Source: Rhodocyclales bacterium
GTDB lineage: Bacteria > Pseudomonadota > Gammaproteobacteria > Burkholderiales > Rhodocyclaceae
Direction: 5' to 3'
NCBI GenBank assembly: GCA_028292485.1
Contig: JAQGMG010000024.1
Location: forward strand, 18,485-82,484
Length of the DNA stretch: 64,000 nucleotides
Both the position numbers and the translations under genes were made by a program. The stretch's first letter is position 1; the number at the start of each line of letters is the position of its first letter. Positions 26,710-36,460 of the stretch are shown piece after piece. The notes under the pieces were generated by a model. The model did no database searches. It had not been told where the DNA came from and worked only from the letters and a program-made list of their open reading frames with translations.

Positions 26710-28632
26710 TCAAAGTTGTCCGCGTCGTTCGCGTCCCTGGATCAGCATTGCCTGTATCTGCGCGTAGTCGACTGGCTTGACCAGGTGGTAGTCGAATCCC
26801 GCTTGCGCCGCGTGACGCCGGTCGCTCTCCTGCCCCCAGCCTGTCACGGCGATGATGACGCAGTCCTTCATCTGCGGCTTGCGTCGTAGCTGCTGCGCCA
26901 GGCTGTAGCCATTCATGCCGGGCAGACCGATGTCGAGAAAAGCGAAGTCGGGCACGAAAGAATCGCTTTTCACCAGCGCTTCGGCCGCGTCGAAAGCCAC
27001 CTCTACCTCATGCCCGTCAAGCTGCAGCAGTTGTTCCATGCTGGTCACGAAATCGCGATTGTCATCGGTAAGCAAGATGCGCAAACGATCGACTGCCGGT
27101 GCGATGTCGGCACGCGATGTGCTGGCTGCTTCGCTTGCGGCGCGCACCCGCGGCGAAGTAGCGATTGCTGCCGGACGCGCCAGCGGCAGGCGCACCGTGA
27201 ATTCGCTGCCATGCCCATCGCCTTCGCTACGCGCGGAGAGGTTGCCACCATGCAGCTCGACGAGGCGGCGCGCCAGAGACAGGCCCACACCCAGACCACC
27301 GTGCGAACGTTCGATGGAGTGATCTGCCTGCTCGAACATGCCGAAAATGGATGCCAGCACTTCCGGCGAAATGCCAATGCCATTATCGGAAATGGAGATG
27401 ACCGCTTCGCTGCCCTCCAGCCGCGCCACGAAAGTCAGGCGGCCGCTGTCCGGCGTGAATTTGATGGCGTTGTTGAGCAGGTTCGAAAATATCTGCGCCA
27501 GCCGCACCGGATCGGCATCGAGGTAGATTGGCTCGGGTGGCAGGCTGCAATCAAGTTGATGCCGACGCGTAGCCACCAGCGGCGCAACCGTTTCCATTGC
27601 CGTGCGCATGACTGTCTGCAAGGCAATGACTTCGGTATGCACAACGAGTTTCCCTGTCGTGATGCGCGACACGTCGAGCAAATCATCCACCAGACGTATC
27701 ATCTGATTGAGCTGTCTTGCCATGATGGCCAGGGCGGGTTTATTCGCATCGCCCGACAGGCGCAGGATTTCCAGCGAAGTCTGCAGAGGCGCCAGAGGGT
27801 TGCGCAACTCATGTGCGAGCGTAGCGAGGAACTCATCCTTGTTGCGATCGGCTTCGCGCAGTGCGTCTTCTGCCGCCCGGCGCTCGGCCATCTCGTGAAC
27901 AAGGCTGGCGTTGGAAGACTCCAGCGCTTCGGCACGCCGCCCGACCTCGCCGAGCATTTCGTTGAAAGCATCGACCAGTACGCCGACTTCATCCTGCGTC
28001 GTCTTGTTGACCCGCTGTGAAAAATCACGTTGCGTCACGACGTGCCGCGCCACTTCGGCCACCGCCAGGATGGGGCCGGTGATGGCGGTCTGCAGGCGCG
28101 TCGATACGATGACCGCCACGATAAGTGCCAGACACATCACGCCCAGCAATATCTGCAAGTAGGTAAACAATCGGCTGTACAAGCGGTATTGCGCCTCAAT
28201 GAATACGGTGCCGACTTCCTCGTTGTTTTCGACGATATGGTGGAAGAGGCGAATCCGCCCATCCTGTATGGTGTATCCCTCCGCGCCTGCCCGCCCCGGC
28301 AGATGCGCGGCCGTTGCGTCACCTTGCAGATAAGAGGCAAAGCGCTGGCCGTCGGGTCGATAGAGCGCAGCCGCCTCGATCAGCGGGCGCACCCGCAGCA
28401 AGGCCAGATCCTGCTCTGCTATTTTCTTGTCATTAAAGGTCAGTGCCGCGGCGCTGGCACGGCCGACCACATCGGCCTGTGTGACCAGATCACGCACCAC
28501 GTTCTCGCGGAAATTGCCAAGGTCATACACCACCATCGCCATGCCGCTGACCAGCAAAGCCGTAAAGGTCGTGGCCAGCACGATGACCATCAATTTGTGA
28601 CGTAACGAGCGGGCTACCGAAAACCCCATCAT
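26710..28632 (-). CDS. Hybrid sensor histidine kinase with HAMP and receiver domains
   Basis: A 640-residue membrane kinase. Order: transmembrane helix 13-35, periplasmic sensor of about 115 residues, second helix near 155-177, HAMP (about 180-232), helical linker, HisKA with His274 in LAHELRNPLAPL, HATPase (N box NLLNNAIKFTP, G1 box ISDNGIGI, G2 box GGLGVGLSLARRL), and a C-terminal receiver with Asp567 in FLDIGLPGMNG. It is the third gene of a TonB receptor-YfiR-kinase set. The start lies at the end of a four-fold tandem repeat (28624-28692), so the exact start codon could be either of two adjacent ATGs. The internal receiver implies phosphorelay to an unseen partner. Confidence 0.93.
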   Translation of the reverse strand: MMGFSVARSLRHKLMVIVLATTFTALLVSGMAMVVYDLGNFRENVVRDLVTQADVVGRASAAALTFNDKKIAEQDLALLRVRPLIEAAALYRPDGQRFASYLQGDATAAHLPGRAGAEGYTIQDGRIRLFHHIVENNEEVGTVFIEAQYRLYSRLFTYLQILLGVMCLALIVAVIVSTRLQTAITGPILAVAEVARHVVTQRDFSQRVNKTTQDEVGVLVDAFNEMLGEVGRRAEALESSNASLVHEMAERRAAEDALREADRNKDEFLATLAHELRNPLAPLQTSLEILRLSGDANKPALAIMARQLNQMIRLVDDLLDVSRITTGKLVVHTEVIALQTVMRTAMETVAPLVATRRHQLDCSLPPEPIYLDADPVRLAQIFSNLLNNAIKFTPDSGRLTFVARLEGSEAVISISDNGIGISPEVLASIFGMFEQADHSIERSHGGLGVGLSLARRLVELHGGNLSARSEGDGHGSEFTVRLPLARPAAIATSPRVRAASEAASTSRADIAPAVDRLRILLTDDNRDFVTSMEQLLQLDGHEVEVAFDAAEALVKSDSFVPDFAFLDIGLPGMNGYSLAQQLRRKPQMKDCVIIAVTGWGQESDRRHAAQAGFDYHLVKPVDYAQIQAMLIQGRERRGQL

Positions 28633-28692
28633 TTTGCTCCTGCCATCATTTGGTTTCCTGCCATCGTCTTGCTATTGCCATCATCTCGCTCC
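28624..28692 (-). repeat. Four tandem ribosome-site/start-codon units before the kinase gene
   Basis: Minus-strand units of 17-18 bases: GGAGCGAGATGATGGCA, ATAGCAAGACGATGGCA, GGAAACCAAATGATGGCA, GGAGCAAAATGATGGGG. The first contains the YfiR stop codon and the last the kinase start, so the whole intercistronic gap is made of copies of one ribosome-site-plus-ATG module. Confidence 0.85.
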
Positions 28693-29289
28693 TGATTTGA
28701 CGCGATGAGCAACGGCGAGTAAACGCGAACTGAGCGTGAGTTTGCCGAGTTGGGCCGCTTCCATGGAAACGTCGAAGCGCACCCGCCCTTCATCGAGCAA
28801 GAAATTGATGACGCAGCCATAGTCGATGCCGTCGGTGGCTTCGGCCACGGTCAATACTGAAAGTTGCTGCGCCCGTTCAGCGAGATTGTCGAGCCAGGCG
28901 TTCTCGCTTCGGCCAATGTAGAGCGCGTGCAATCCTTCCAGAGATTCGCCATGACTCTTGAGGTTGCGAATGACAACGGGATGCCCCAGGACCGGATGCC
29001 CGGGCACCATCTGCTGCAGGCGCGCGGCGATGTCGTCGGAACCGATCACGCCCACAACCAGCGGTGCGGCAGGACTGGCAAAAGCCCCGGCGGGCCATTC
29101 CACGAAACCCAGGAATTTGTAGAGAAAGGCGGCCTTGATTTCGTTCTCCGGACGCTCGATGCGGTCCTCGACGGCACGGGTCATCAGGCTTGAAGCGCAT
29201 AGCAGCGCGGCGAGCAACACGCGCACCGCTTTGCCAACGCGAAGCAAATACCCGCTACCAGCGCGAAAGGGCGGCATCAGAGTTTCCAC
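28681..29289 (-). CDS. YfiR/HmsC-like periplasmic protein (DUF4154)
   Basis: A 202-residue protein with an N-terminal signal or anchor (VRVLLAALLCASSLMTRA). The family blocks are NEIKAAFLYKFLGFVEWP near residue 49, VGVIGSDDIAARL near 79, and VLTVAEATDGIDYGCVINFLLDEGRVRFDVS near the end (given here as positions 144-174). YfiR-type proteins sit in the periplasm and control inner-membrane signalling proteins such as diguanylate cyclase YfiN; here the neighbour is a kinase, a likely partner. The start overlaps the end of the TonB receptor gene by 13 bases. Confidence 0.88.
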   Translation of the reverse strand: METLMPPFRAGSGYLLRVGKAVRVLLAALLCASSLMTRAVEDRIERPENEIKAAFLYKFLGFVEWPAGAFASPAAPLVVGVIGSDDIAARLQQMVPGHPVLGHPVVIRNLKSHGESLEGLHALYIGRSENAWLDNLAERAQQLSVLTVAEATDGIDYGCVINFLLDEGRVRFDVSMEAAQLGKLTLSSRLLAVAHRVKSGAR

Positions 29290-31205
29290 AACGCCCTTAA
29301 GCTTGTCGTGCGCCCGTACTCAACGGTCGCGGTACTCGGGCCCCACTCCACGTGGCCCGAATCGAACAGATTCTCGACGCCCAGAGAAAGTTCGAAACCG
29401 CGTTGTGGTCGCCACGCGACACGCAGGTCGGTGGCCGTGTAGCCGGGAACGGCCGGATTGGGCAATGCGCCAACGCGACGCACCGCGACATCGGCGGTGT
29501 AGTGCGCGCCGATATCAAAGCTCGAACGCAGCGACCACCACGCATCGGGATCATTGCCCAGCGTCGCGATACCGCCCTGGTCGTTGCTACCGTCTTTCGG
29601 CTTGAGCCGCTGGCGCTGCGCGACGAAGCCGCCAACGAGGCGCCACCAGTCTGTCACGCGGTAATTGCTCCAGAGTTCGACGCCGGTATTCGTTCCCGCA
29701 ATCTTGTTGTCGAATACCAGACCCCCGCCGGCTTTCGGCTCAATGCTGCGCAAGCGGTCATAGTCGGCATGAAACAAGGTGATGGAATAAGACCAGGACG
29801 GCAAGAGTTGCGAGCGATAGCCCAACTCGACAACGCGCGCCACTTCGGACTGGAAATCGGTGTTACCAGATAGCAAGTAAGGTGGGTTGCCAGGCAAATA
29901 GAGATCACGATCGATGCGCGATGGCGCACGCACCGAACGTGACAGTGCCCCCCACACCACCGTGTCGGCACTGGGGAGCCAGCGCAGGCGCAGGTTCGGC
30001 AGATACTCCGCGCCGGTGTAGGGATTGGACTCGACTTTGAGGCCAGCTGTCAGATCCACCTTCGGTGAGAGCTTCAGCGTGTCCTGAATGAACACATTGC
30101 TCCAGCGCTGACGCACATTCGATGGCAAGAACGCTTGAGCCGCACTGTTGAGCACCTGGTCGTGCGCAGTGCGATAACCAGCGCCCCAGATGGCCTCGTT
30201 GTCACTGAACGGCATGAAGGTGTGCTGCAATTCAACATCCAGCGTATCGAGGCGCTCGGTAAAGCCCGGCTGCTCGCGCTTGGTGTGATCGTAAAAAGTT
30301 TGCAAGCGCAGCTCGGAGCCGCCACGCAAGGTCCTGTTCCAGCGCGCCAGAAGATTCGCACCGCTGAGCTGGACTCCGCTCGGCGAGCGTTCGGCCTCGC
30401 TTTCGTATGCGTCGCCCTGCACTGTCAGCGTATCGCGCGCCTGTTTGAAATCGGCGCGGAAGCCGCCTTGCTGACCACGGGCACTGTCGTGATTGGGCGT
30501 GCCGTTGCTGAGGCGCGAGGCGTCACGCTCGAAATGGCGGGCGTAAGCGCGAAAGTATCCGCTCTCGCCGCTTCTGCCGCCGTAACGCACCGTCTCACCG
30601 CTCTCCCTCTCGCCGCCGGTCAACGACAACAAGCTGCCCTGCGTATCGGATGCCTTGCGCGTAATGACATTGATCACGCCATTCACTGCGTTCGCGCCCC
30701 ACAGCGTGGCGCCCGGCCCGCTGATGACTTCGATGCGCTCGATGTCGTCCATGACGGCTTGCTGTGCGTCCCAGAAGACGCCAGAGAACAATGGCGTATA
30801 GACGGTGCGCCCATCGATGAGCACAAGCATTTTGTTGGCCAGCACATTGTTGAAACCACGCGCACTGATGGCGTATTGATTCGCATCGGCGCGCGCCACC
30901 TGCAAGGTCGGCGCGAGGCGCAGCGCCTCTGGAAGTGTCGTCGCCCCTGAACGGCGGATATCGTCAGCGCTGATGACGAAGATCGACGCCGCAGCATCGA
31001 TCAGGGGCTCTTCCCTGCGCGACACGGAGGTAACGACGATATTGCCGAGTTGTTCGAGTGACAGATCGGTGATGTCGGTGGTCAACGCCAATGCGGAGAT
31101 CGGCAGGCAGACCAGCAACAGCGGGATGGGCAGGCGGCCCGGCTGCCCATGAATGAAGTACCTTATCCGTATTTTCGCCATCGGCAAGAAAGCTCTTGAA
31201 TTCAC
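29277..31205 (-). CDS. TonB-dependent outer-membrane receptor
   Basis: About 642 residues. A signal sequence (about residues 25-41) is followed by a plug domain (VTSVSRREEPLIDAAASIFV, then ISARGFNNVLANKMLVLIDG, and IEVISGPGATLWGANAVNG) and a 22-strand-type barrel region ending in SLRALWKL; the last residue is Leu rather than the usual Phe. The plug resembles colicin-I/vitamin receptors and the group that occurs with YfiR and hybrid kinases. The ligand is unknown. The start is GTG at 31205, with GGAG 11 bases upstream; ATG at 31181 is an alternative. It is the first gene of the three-gene operon. Confidence 0.92.
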   Translation of the reverse strand: MNSRAFLPMAKIRIRYFIHGQPGRLPIPLLLVCLPISALALTTDITDLSLEQLGNIVVTSVSRREEPLIDAAASIFVISADDIRRSGATTLPEALRLAPTLQVARADANQYAISARGFNNVLANKMLVLIDGRTVYTPLFSGVFWDAQQAVMDDIERIEVISGPGATLWGANAVNGVINVITRKASDTQGSLLSLTGGERESGETVRYGGRSGESGYFRAYARHFERDASRLSNGTPNHDSARGQQGGFRADFKQARDTLTVQGDAYESEAERSPSGVQLSGANLLARWNRTLRGGSELRLQTFYDHTKREQPGFTERLDTLDVELQHTFMPFSDNEAIWGAGYRTAHDQVLNSAAQAFLPSNVRQRWSNVFIQDTLKLSPKVDLTAGLKVESNPYTGAEYLPNLRLRWLPSADTVVWGALSRSVRAPSRIDRDLYLPGNPPYLLSGNTDFQSEVARVVELGYRSQLLPSWSYSITLFHADYDRLRSIEPKAGGGLVFDNKIAGTNTGVELWSNYRVTDWWRLVGGFVAQRQRLKPKDGSNDQGGIATLGNDPDAWWSLRSSFDIGAHYTADVAVRRVGALPNPAVPGYTATDLRVAWRPQRGFELSLGVENLFDSGHVEWGPSTATVEYGRTTSLRALWKL

Positions 31206-31249
31206 GGGTTTGTAAGCTCCAGACGACAGAACAATATTACGAATGGATA

Positions 31250-32356
31250 CTATGACGTGACGTGCTCAGCCATGATCCTTCGGTAAAACTCATGAAAGTG
31301 CTGCATGCCGTCTTCCATCGGTGACTGGTACGGGCCCCACTCGTTGCGGCCCTCCTTGTAGAGCGCCAGGCGGCCGCGGTCCATGCGTTCCGCGATCTCG
31401 TCATCCTCGATGGCGGTCTCCATATACGCCGCACGCTCGGCCTCGATGAACTCCGGCTCGAAAGCAGCAATCTCCTCCGGGTAATAGAACTCGACCACAT
31501 TGAGCGTCTTGTCCACGCCTTGCGGAATCAGGTGACTGACCACCAGTACGTGTGGATACCACTCGACCATGATGTTGGGGAAATAAGTCAGCCAGATTGC
31601 GCCATGCGGCGGCAACTCGCCGCGGTAATAGTCGCGCACCGCCTTGTGCCAGCGTTCATACGCGGGACTGCCGGCTTTCGCCAGATCCGTGATGCCGACA
31701 CGCTGCACGGAGTACCAGTCGTCGAACTGCCAGGTCAGATCATCGCAGGTGACGAAATTGCCGAGACCGGGGTGAAACGGCGCGACGTGGTAATCCTCCA
31801 GATAGACTTCGATGAAGGTTTTCCAGTTGTAGTTGCAGACGTGATGTTCGACGTGATGCAGCACGTAGCCATCGAATTTCAGCTCGCTGGCGACCTGCAT
31901 GCCTGCCAGGTCGGCATTGGCCGAGCGCGGCCCCCTGAACAGCAGGCCATTCCACGATTCGAGTTTCTGGCGCCCGAGGTTGAGACACGGATTCTCCGGA
32001 AACTGCGGCGCACCAATGAGCTGACCATCGGTCCTGTAGGTCCAGCGATGGATCGGGCACACGACGTTTTGCGCCTGACCGCGCCCTTCCAGCATGATGG
32101 CTTGGCGATGGCGGCAGATATTGGACATCAGATGCACGCCATCGTCGTTGTGCATGAGTATCTTGGCGTGGTCCATCCATGCCAGCGACTGGTAGTCGCG
32201 GCACTCCGGCACCATCAGTTCATGCCCGACATAGCCCGGCCCCGCATCGAAAAGAAGGCGCTTCTCCATCTCGAAAACTTTTGCGTCGAAATAGGCGGCA
32301 ACCGGCAGTTGCGACACCGCCGGAGCAAGTTGAGAACGTGAAGCGCTTTGGGACAT
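31250..32356 (-). CDS. Rieske non-haem iron oxygenase, alpha subunit
   Basis: A 368-residue ring-hydroxylating-type oxygenase. The Rieske cluster ligands are Cys81-x-His83 and Cys100-x2-His103. The mononuclear iron site is in EDYHVAPFH (His190, His195, with Asp188 as the likely bridging acid); the third iron ligand would be a C-terminal acidic residue. Similarity of layout is to choline/carnitine-monooxygenase-like and orphan aromatic oxygenases. No reductase, ferredoxin or beta subunit gene is adjacent. It is divergent from xseB-ispA-dxs. The substrate is unknown. Confidence 0.9.
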   Translation of the reverse strand: MSQSASRSQLAPAVSQLPVAAYFDAKVFEMEKRLLFDAGPGYVGHELMVPECRDYQSLAWMDHAKILMHNDDGVHLMSNICRHRQAIMLEGRGQAQNVVCPIHRWTYRTDGQLIGAPQFPENPCLNLGRQKLESWNGLLFRGPRSANADLAGMQVASELKFDGYVLHHVEHHVCNYNWKTFIEVYLEDYHVAPFHPGLGNFVTCDDLTWQFDDWYSVQRVGITDLAKAGSPAYERWHKAVRDYYRGELPPHGAIWLTYFPNIMVEWYPHVLVVSHLIPQGVDKTLNVVEFYYPEEIAAFEPEFIEAERAAYMETAIEDDEIAERMDRGRLALYKEGRNEWGPYQSPMEDGMQHFHEFYRRIMAEHVTS

Positions 32357-32544
32357 CCGCTAAAACCTCCAGAGCCCTGTCATGCAAGACAAGACAGGAA
32401 GGCCTGTTCCAATATCCTCATGAATGCAAAAGGATGCTGGGAACAGGCCCGAACAATAAATTATAATCGTTGGTCTTCCCCTCAGGTAAGCGTGACACGC
32501 CGGATTTGCCGGAATACCACGCTTGGCCGCAAAGAAAGCCGTGC

Positions 32545-32838
32545 ATGGCCTCACCCAGAATGCCGCCCCAAACGCCGTCGGTGCAAGACGCCAAAGCAGC
32601 TGAAGTGTCCGCAACGACTATGCCCGAACGCTTTGAAGACGCCGTGACTGAACTGGAACAGATCGTGGTCATCATGGAATCCGGCACGCTATCGCTGGAA
32701 GAATCGCTGACCAGCTTCCAGCGCGGGACTGCCTTGCTGCGCCACTGTCGCGGCGCGCTCGAATCGGCCGAACAACGCATCCGCATCCTGCAGGACGGGG
32801 AATTGAGCGATCTGCCAGTCAATGGCGAGAATGAATGA
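32545..32838 (+). CDS. xseB: Exodeoxyribonuclease VII small subunit
   Basis: About 97 residues from ATG 32545; ATG 32560 or 32620 are alternatives, and no strong ribosome site decides. The conserved part is FEDAVTELEQIVVIMESG followed by LSLEESLTSFQRG and ESAEQRIRIL, as in XseB (about 80 residues). It joins XseA to degrade single-stranded DNA. It is the first gene of xseB-ispA-dxs, an order conserved in many proteobacteria. Confidence 0.9.
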   Translation: MASPRMPPQTPSVQDAKAAEVSATTMPERFEDAVTELEQIVVIMESGTLSLEESLTSFQRGTALLRHCRGALESAEQRIRILQDGELSDLPVNGENE

Positions 32839-32889
32839 ACTTGCGTGGATGAATTCGCGTAGAGATTACGTGAATCAGCAGAACATCAA

Positions 32890-33801
32890 ATGGATGCCAG
32901 CAGCATGAAATTTCCGGAATGGATGGCGAACGTGCAACGCCGTGTCGAACAGGCCCTGGAACAGCGCCTGCCCGCCGCGCAGCTGGCGCCGCAACGCCTG
33001 CACCAGGCCATGCGCTATGCAGCGCTCGGCGGTGGCAAACGCGTGCGTCCCCTGCTCGCTTTCGCCGCCGGTGAAATGACCGGCGCCCCGGCGGACAGGC
33101 TTGATGTCATTGCCTGCGCGCTCGAATCGATCCACGTCTATTCGCTGGTGCATGACGATATGCCCTGCATGGACGACGACACGCTACGTCGCGGCAAACC
33201 GACGGTGCATGTGCAGTATGACCAGGCCACCGCATTGCTGGTTGGCGACGCATTGCAAACACTGGCCTTCGAGCAGCTCTCCCTGCCGGGTTTATTCGAT
33301 GACAGCCACAAGCAGGTGCGCGCCATCGCCATGCTGGCCAAGGCTTCGGGCTCACGCGGCATGGCTGGCGGGCAGGCGATCGATCTGGATTCGGTCGGCA
33401 AGTCCATCACGCGCGAAGAGCTGGAGTTCATGCACATCCACAAGACCGGCGCGCTGATTCGTGCCGCAGTCATGCTCGGCGCGCTCGCTGGCAACCATGA
33501 AAGCGCAAGCGATAGTGCGACGCTGGAACGCCTCGATCATTTCGGCAAATGCATTGGCCTGTTGTTCCAGGTAATCGACGATATCCTCGACGAAGTGGCT
33601 GACACTGCCACGCTCGGCAAGACCGCTGGCAAAGACGCAGCGCAAGACAAACCAACCTATGTCAGCATCATCGGCCTGACGCCCGCCCGCACGCTGGCAC
33701 GCGAACTCGCCGAGGAAGCGCACGATACGCTCGCTCCGCTCGGCGCCAACGCGCAGCGCCTTAAAGAAATCACCGACTACATTGTCAGCCGGCCGTTTTA
33801 A
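32890..33801 (+). CDS. ispA: Farnesyl diphosphate synthase
   Basis: A 303-residue trans-prenyltransferase condensing isopentenyl diphosphate onto dimethylallyl and geranyl diphosphate. The first aspartate-rich motif is [14 protein letters not shown] and the second is [16 protein letters not shown] lies near residue 48. The length suits IspA (about 299). A 51-base gap after xseB contains loosely repeated ATGAA-TTGCGT text. The dxs gene follows after 22 bases. Confidence 0.95.
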   Translation: MDASSMKFPEWMANVQRRVEQALEQRLPAAQLAPQRLHQAMRYAALGGGKRVRPLLAFAAGEMTGAPADRLDVIACALESIHVYSLVHDDMPCMDDDTLRRGKPTVHVQYDQATALLVGDALQTLAFEQLSLPGLFDDSHKQVRAIAMLAKASGSRGMAGGQAIDLDSVGKSITREELEFMHIHKTGALIRAAVMLGALAGNHESASDSATLERLDHFGKCIGLLFQVIDDILDEVADTATLGKTAGKDAAQDKPTYVSIIGLTPARTLARELAEEAHDTLAPLGANAQRLKEITDYIVSRPF

Positions 33802-33823
33802 GCGGCCGCTCCATACAGAAAAC

Positions 33824-35692
33824 ATGTCCTCTTCTTCCGCTGTGCCATCGAACAGTCCGCTGCTCGACACCATCAACTCGCCCGCCGAACTGCGCCAACT
33901 GGAGCGCCGTCAGCTCCCTGCCCTGGCCGAAGAGCTGCGCGCCTTCCTGATCGAATCGGTATCGAAAACCGGCGGGCATCTTTCGTCGAATCTCGGCACT
34001 GTAGAGCTCACCATCGCCCTGCACTACGTTTTCAATACACCGGAAGATCGCATCGTGTGGGACGTCGGCCACCAGACTTACGGCCACAAGGTGCTCACCG
34101 GCCGGCGCGCTGCCATGTCGACGTTGCGCCAGTACGAAGGCATCTCCGGTTTCCCGCGACGTAGCGAAAGCAACTACGACACGTTCGGCACCGCGCATTC
34201 GTCGACTTCGATTTCTGCCGCACTCGGCATGGCTGTCGCCGCCAAGCGCAAGGGCGAGGACCGGCGTGCCATCGCCGTCATCGGCGACGGCGCCATGTCA
34301 GCGGGCATGGCCTTCGAAGCGCTCAACAATGCCGGCGTCATGGACTCCGACCTGCTCGTGGTGCTCAACGACAACGAGATGTCGATCTCGCCACCGGTCG
34401 GCGCACTGACCAACATCTTGGCGCGCCTGCTTTCCGGCAGAACCTACAACTTCGCCCGCCGTGCTGGCGAAAAGGTGCTTGGTGTCGCCCCCAGCATGCT
34501 CGAGCTTGCCAAGCGCGTCGAGGAACATGTCAAAGGCATGGTCACGCCCGGTACCCTGTTCGAAGAATTTGGTTTCAATTACATCGGTCCCATCGACGGG
34601 CACGACCTCGACACGCTGATCGCTACGCTGCAGAACCTGCGCAAGCTCAAAGGGCCGCAGTTCCTCCACGTCGTCACCTGCAAGGGGCAAGGCTACAAGC
34701 TCGCCGAGGCAGACCCGGTGCTCTATCACGGCGTCGGCAAGTTCGATCACAACGCCGGCATCCAGGCCAGCAAGAGCGCGCCAAAACTTACCTACACGCA
34801 GGTTTTCAGCGACTGGGTCTGCGACATGGCGGCGCAGGATGATCGTCTTGTGGCCATCACGCCAGCGATGCGCGAAGGCTCGGGTCTGGTGCGCTTCGAA
34901 AAGGAATTCCCGAAACGCTACTTCGATGTGGGTATCGCCGAACAACACGCACTGACCTTCGCCGCTGGCATGGCCTGCGAAGGCATGAAGCCCGTCGTGG
35001 CGATCTATTCCACCTTCCTGCAGCGCGCATACGACCAGCTCATCCACGACATCGCCTTGCAGAACCTGCCGGTGATGTTCGCGATTGACCGCGGCGGCCT
35101 GGTAGGCGCAGACGGCGCCACGCACCACGGCGCTTTCGATCTGTCGTACCTGTTATGCGTTCCGAATATGGTCATCATGGCGCCGGCTGACGAAAATGAG
35201 TGCCGCCAGATGCTCTACACCGCTTACAAGCAGGATGTGCCGACTGCCGTGCGCTACCCGCGCGGCAGCGGCCTTGGCGTCACACCACAAAAGGAAATGA
35301 TCGCCCTGCCCGTCGGCAAGGGAGAACTGCGCCGCCAGGGCAAGCGCGTGGCGTTGCTGGCCTTTGGCAGCATGCTCGGGAGCGCTCTCGCCGCAGCAGA
35401 GACGCTCGACGCCACCGTTGCCAATATGCGCTTCGTCAAGCCAATGGATGCTGAGCTTGTACTGGAGCTTGCACGCGACCACGAACTGCTGGTTACGCTG
35501 GAAGAGAACGCCATCATCAGCGGCGCCGGCAGCGAGGTCGCCCGCGTACTCGAAGAAGCGGGCATTGCCGTGCAACTCATGCGCATCGGCCTGCCGGATC
35601 GCTTCATTGACCACGGCGACCAGCAACAGCTCCTGGCAGAAATCGGCCTGGAGACGCAGCAGATCGTTGATCGCATCTCCGCGCGGCAATAG
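33824..35692 (+). CDS. dxs: 1-deoxy-D-xylulose-5-phosphate synthase
   Basis: A 622-residue thiamine-diphosphate enzyme joining pyruvate and glyceraldehyde 3-phosphate, the entry step of the MEP isoprenoid pathway. Motifs are [14 protein letters not shown] near residue 50, the thiamine site [18 protein letters not shown] near 154, [21 protein letters not shown] and [13 protein letters not shown]. The start at 33824 is the one giving the usual N-terminus. It supplies precursors to ispA and miaA. Confidence 0.96.
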   Translation: MSSSSAVPSNSPLLDTINSPAELRQLERRQLPALAEELRAFLIESVSKTGGHLSSNLGTVELTIALHYVFNTPEDRIVWDVGHQTYGHKVLTGRRAAMSTLRQYEGISGFPRRSESNYDTFGTAHSSTSISAALGMAVAAKRKGEDRRAIAVIGDGAMSAGMAFEALNNAGVMDSDLLVVLNDNEMSISPPVGALTNILARLLSGRTYNFARRAGEKVLGVAPSMLELAKRVEEHVKGMVTPGTLFEEFGFNYIGPIDGHDLDTLIATLQNLRKLKGPQFLHVVTCKGQGYKLAEADPVLYHGVGKFDHNAGIQASKSAPKLTYTQVFSDWVCDMAAQDDRLVAITPAMREGSGLVRFEKEFPKRYFDVGIAEQHALTFAAGMACEGMKPVVAIYSTFLQRAYDQLIHDIALQNLPVMFAIDRGGLVGADGATHHGAFDLSYLLCVPNMVIMAPADENECRQMLYTAYKQDVPTAVRYPRGSGLGVTPQKEMIALPVGKGELRRQGKRVALLAFGSMLGSALAAAETLDATVANMRFVKPMDAELVLELARDHELLVTLEENAIISGAGSEVARVLEEAGIAVQLMRIGLPDRFIDHGDQQQLLAEIGLETQQIVDRISARQ

Positions 35693-35777
35693 CTCATAGT
35701 AAATTGCAGCGAGCCAAATAGTTGAGTATTTTACTCAGCTATAATGGAGTCTCGCGCTGATCCCGCGGCCTGGCCGC

Positions 35778-35939
35778 TACGACAACCCCAAGTTCGTCGA
35801 AGACATGGTGCGCGACGTTGCAGGCAAACTCAATGACGAGCCTCGCATCGACGCCTACGTGGTGGAATCGGAAAACTTCGAGTCCATTCACAATCATTCA
35901 GCATATGCCTTGATCGAGAACGACAGACGAGGCATGTAG
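35778..35939 (+). pseudogene. folE2: folE2 remnant: C-terminal fragment of type IB GTP cyclohydrolase
   Basis: From [14 protein letters not shown] at 35778 to a TAG at 35937-35939, 53 codons match the C-terminal end of FolE2 as I remember it, including [18 protein letters not shown]. The preceding 200 or so codons of a FolE2 protein (about 268 residues) are missing, and an in-frame TAA lies at about 35742-35744. FolE2 often follows dxs in betaproteobacteria, so this is a deletion relic in its original place. The frame of the remnant is intact, so the loss may be recent or the tail could be conserved by chance. Confidence 0.88.
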
Positions 35940-35998
35940 ACCGAATGTAGAGGGGCTCACTGCCCACTCCGCATCCGTTACATCAGAAAGATCCAAAC

Positions 35999-36028
35999 AA
36001 AAAAGCCCGCATCGCTGCGGGCTTTTTT
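35999..36028. terminator. Bidirectional terminator after rpsI
   Basis: AAAAAAGCCCGC and GCGGGCTTTTTT form a 12-base palindrome around ATCGCT. On the minus strand it ends the rplM-rpsI transcript 22 bases after the rpsI stop; on the plus strand it could stop dxs transcription. Confidence 0.92.
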
Positions 36029-36049
36029 GAATCTGCGTTCTCTGAAGAA

Positions 36050-36445
36050 TTAACGCTTCGAGAATTGCTTACGGCGACGTGCACCGTGCAGACCGACCTT
36101 CTTACGCTCGACTTCACGGGCATCACGTGTAACGAAGCCAGCCTTCTTCAGCGTAGGCTTCAGTTCCGCGTCGAAGTCGATCAGTGCGCGGGTGATACCA
36201 TGACGCACCGCACCGGCTTGTCCAGACTCACCGCCACCGCTCACGTTCACCATGATGTCGAAACGATCGACGTTCTGGGTCAGCTCCAGCGGCTGGCGCA
36301 CGATCATGCGGCCGGTTTCGCGCGAAAAGAAGACATCAACTGGCTTGCCGTTGACGACGATCTTGCCTGAACCTGCCTTGATGAAGACACGGGCTACCGC
36401 AGTTTTGCGACGACCAGTACCGTAATTATATTGTCCGACGGGCAT
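36050..36445 (-). CDS. rpsI: 30S ribosomal protein S9
   Basis: A 131-residue protein. [20 protein letters not shown] at the start, the GGGxSGQAGA loop and the conserved basic tail RRKQFSKR identify S9, whose C-terminal arm reaches the P-site tRNA. It follows rplM after 15 bases in the usual operon. Confidence 0.97.
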   Translation of the reverse strand: MPVGQYNYGTGRRKTAVARVFIKAGSGKIVVNGKPVDVFFSRETGRMIVRQPLELTQNVDRFDIMVNVSGGGESGQAGAVRHGITRALIDFDAELKPTLKKAGFVTRDAREVERKKVGLHGARRRKQFSKR

Positions 36446-36460
36446 TTATTCGCTCCTCAC

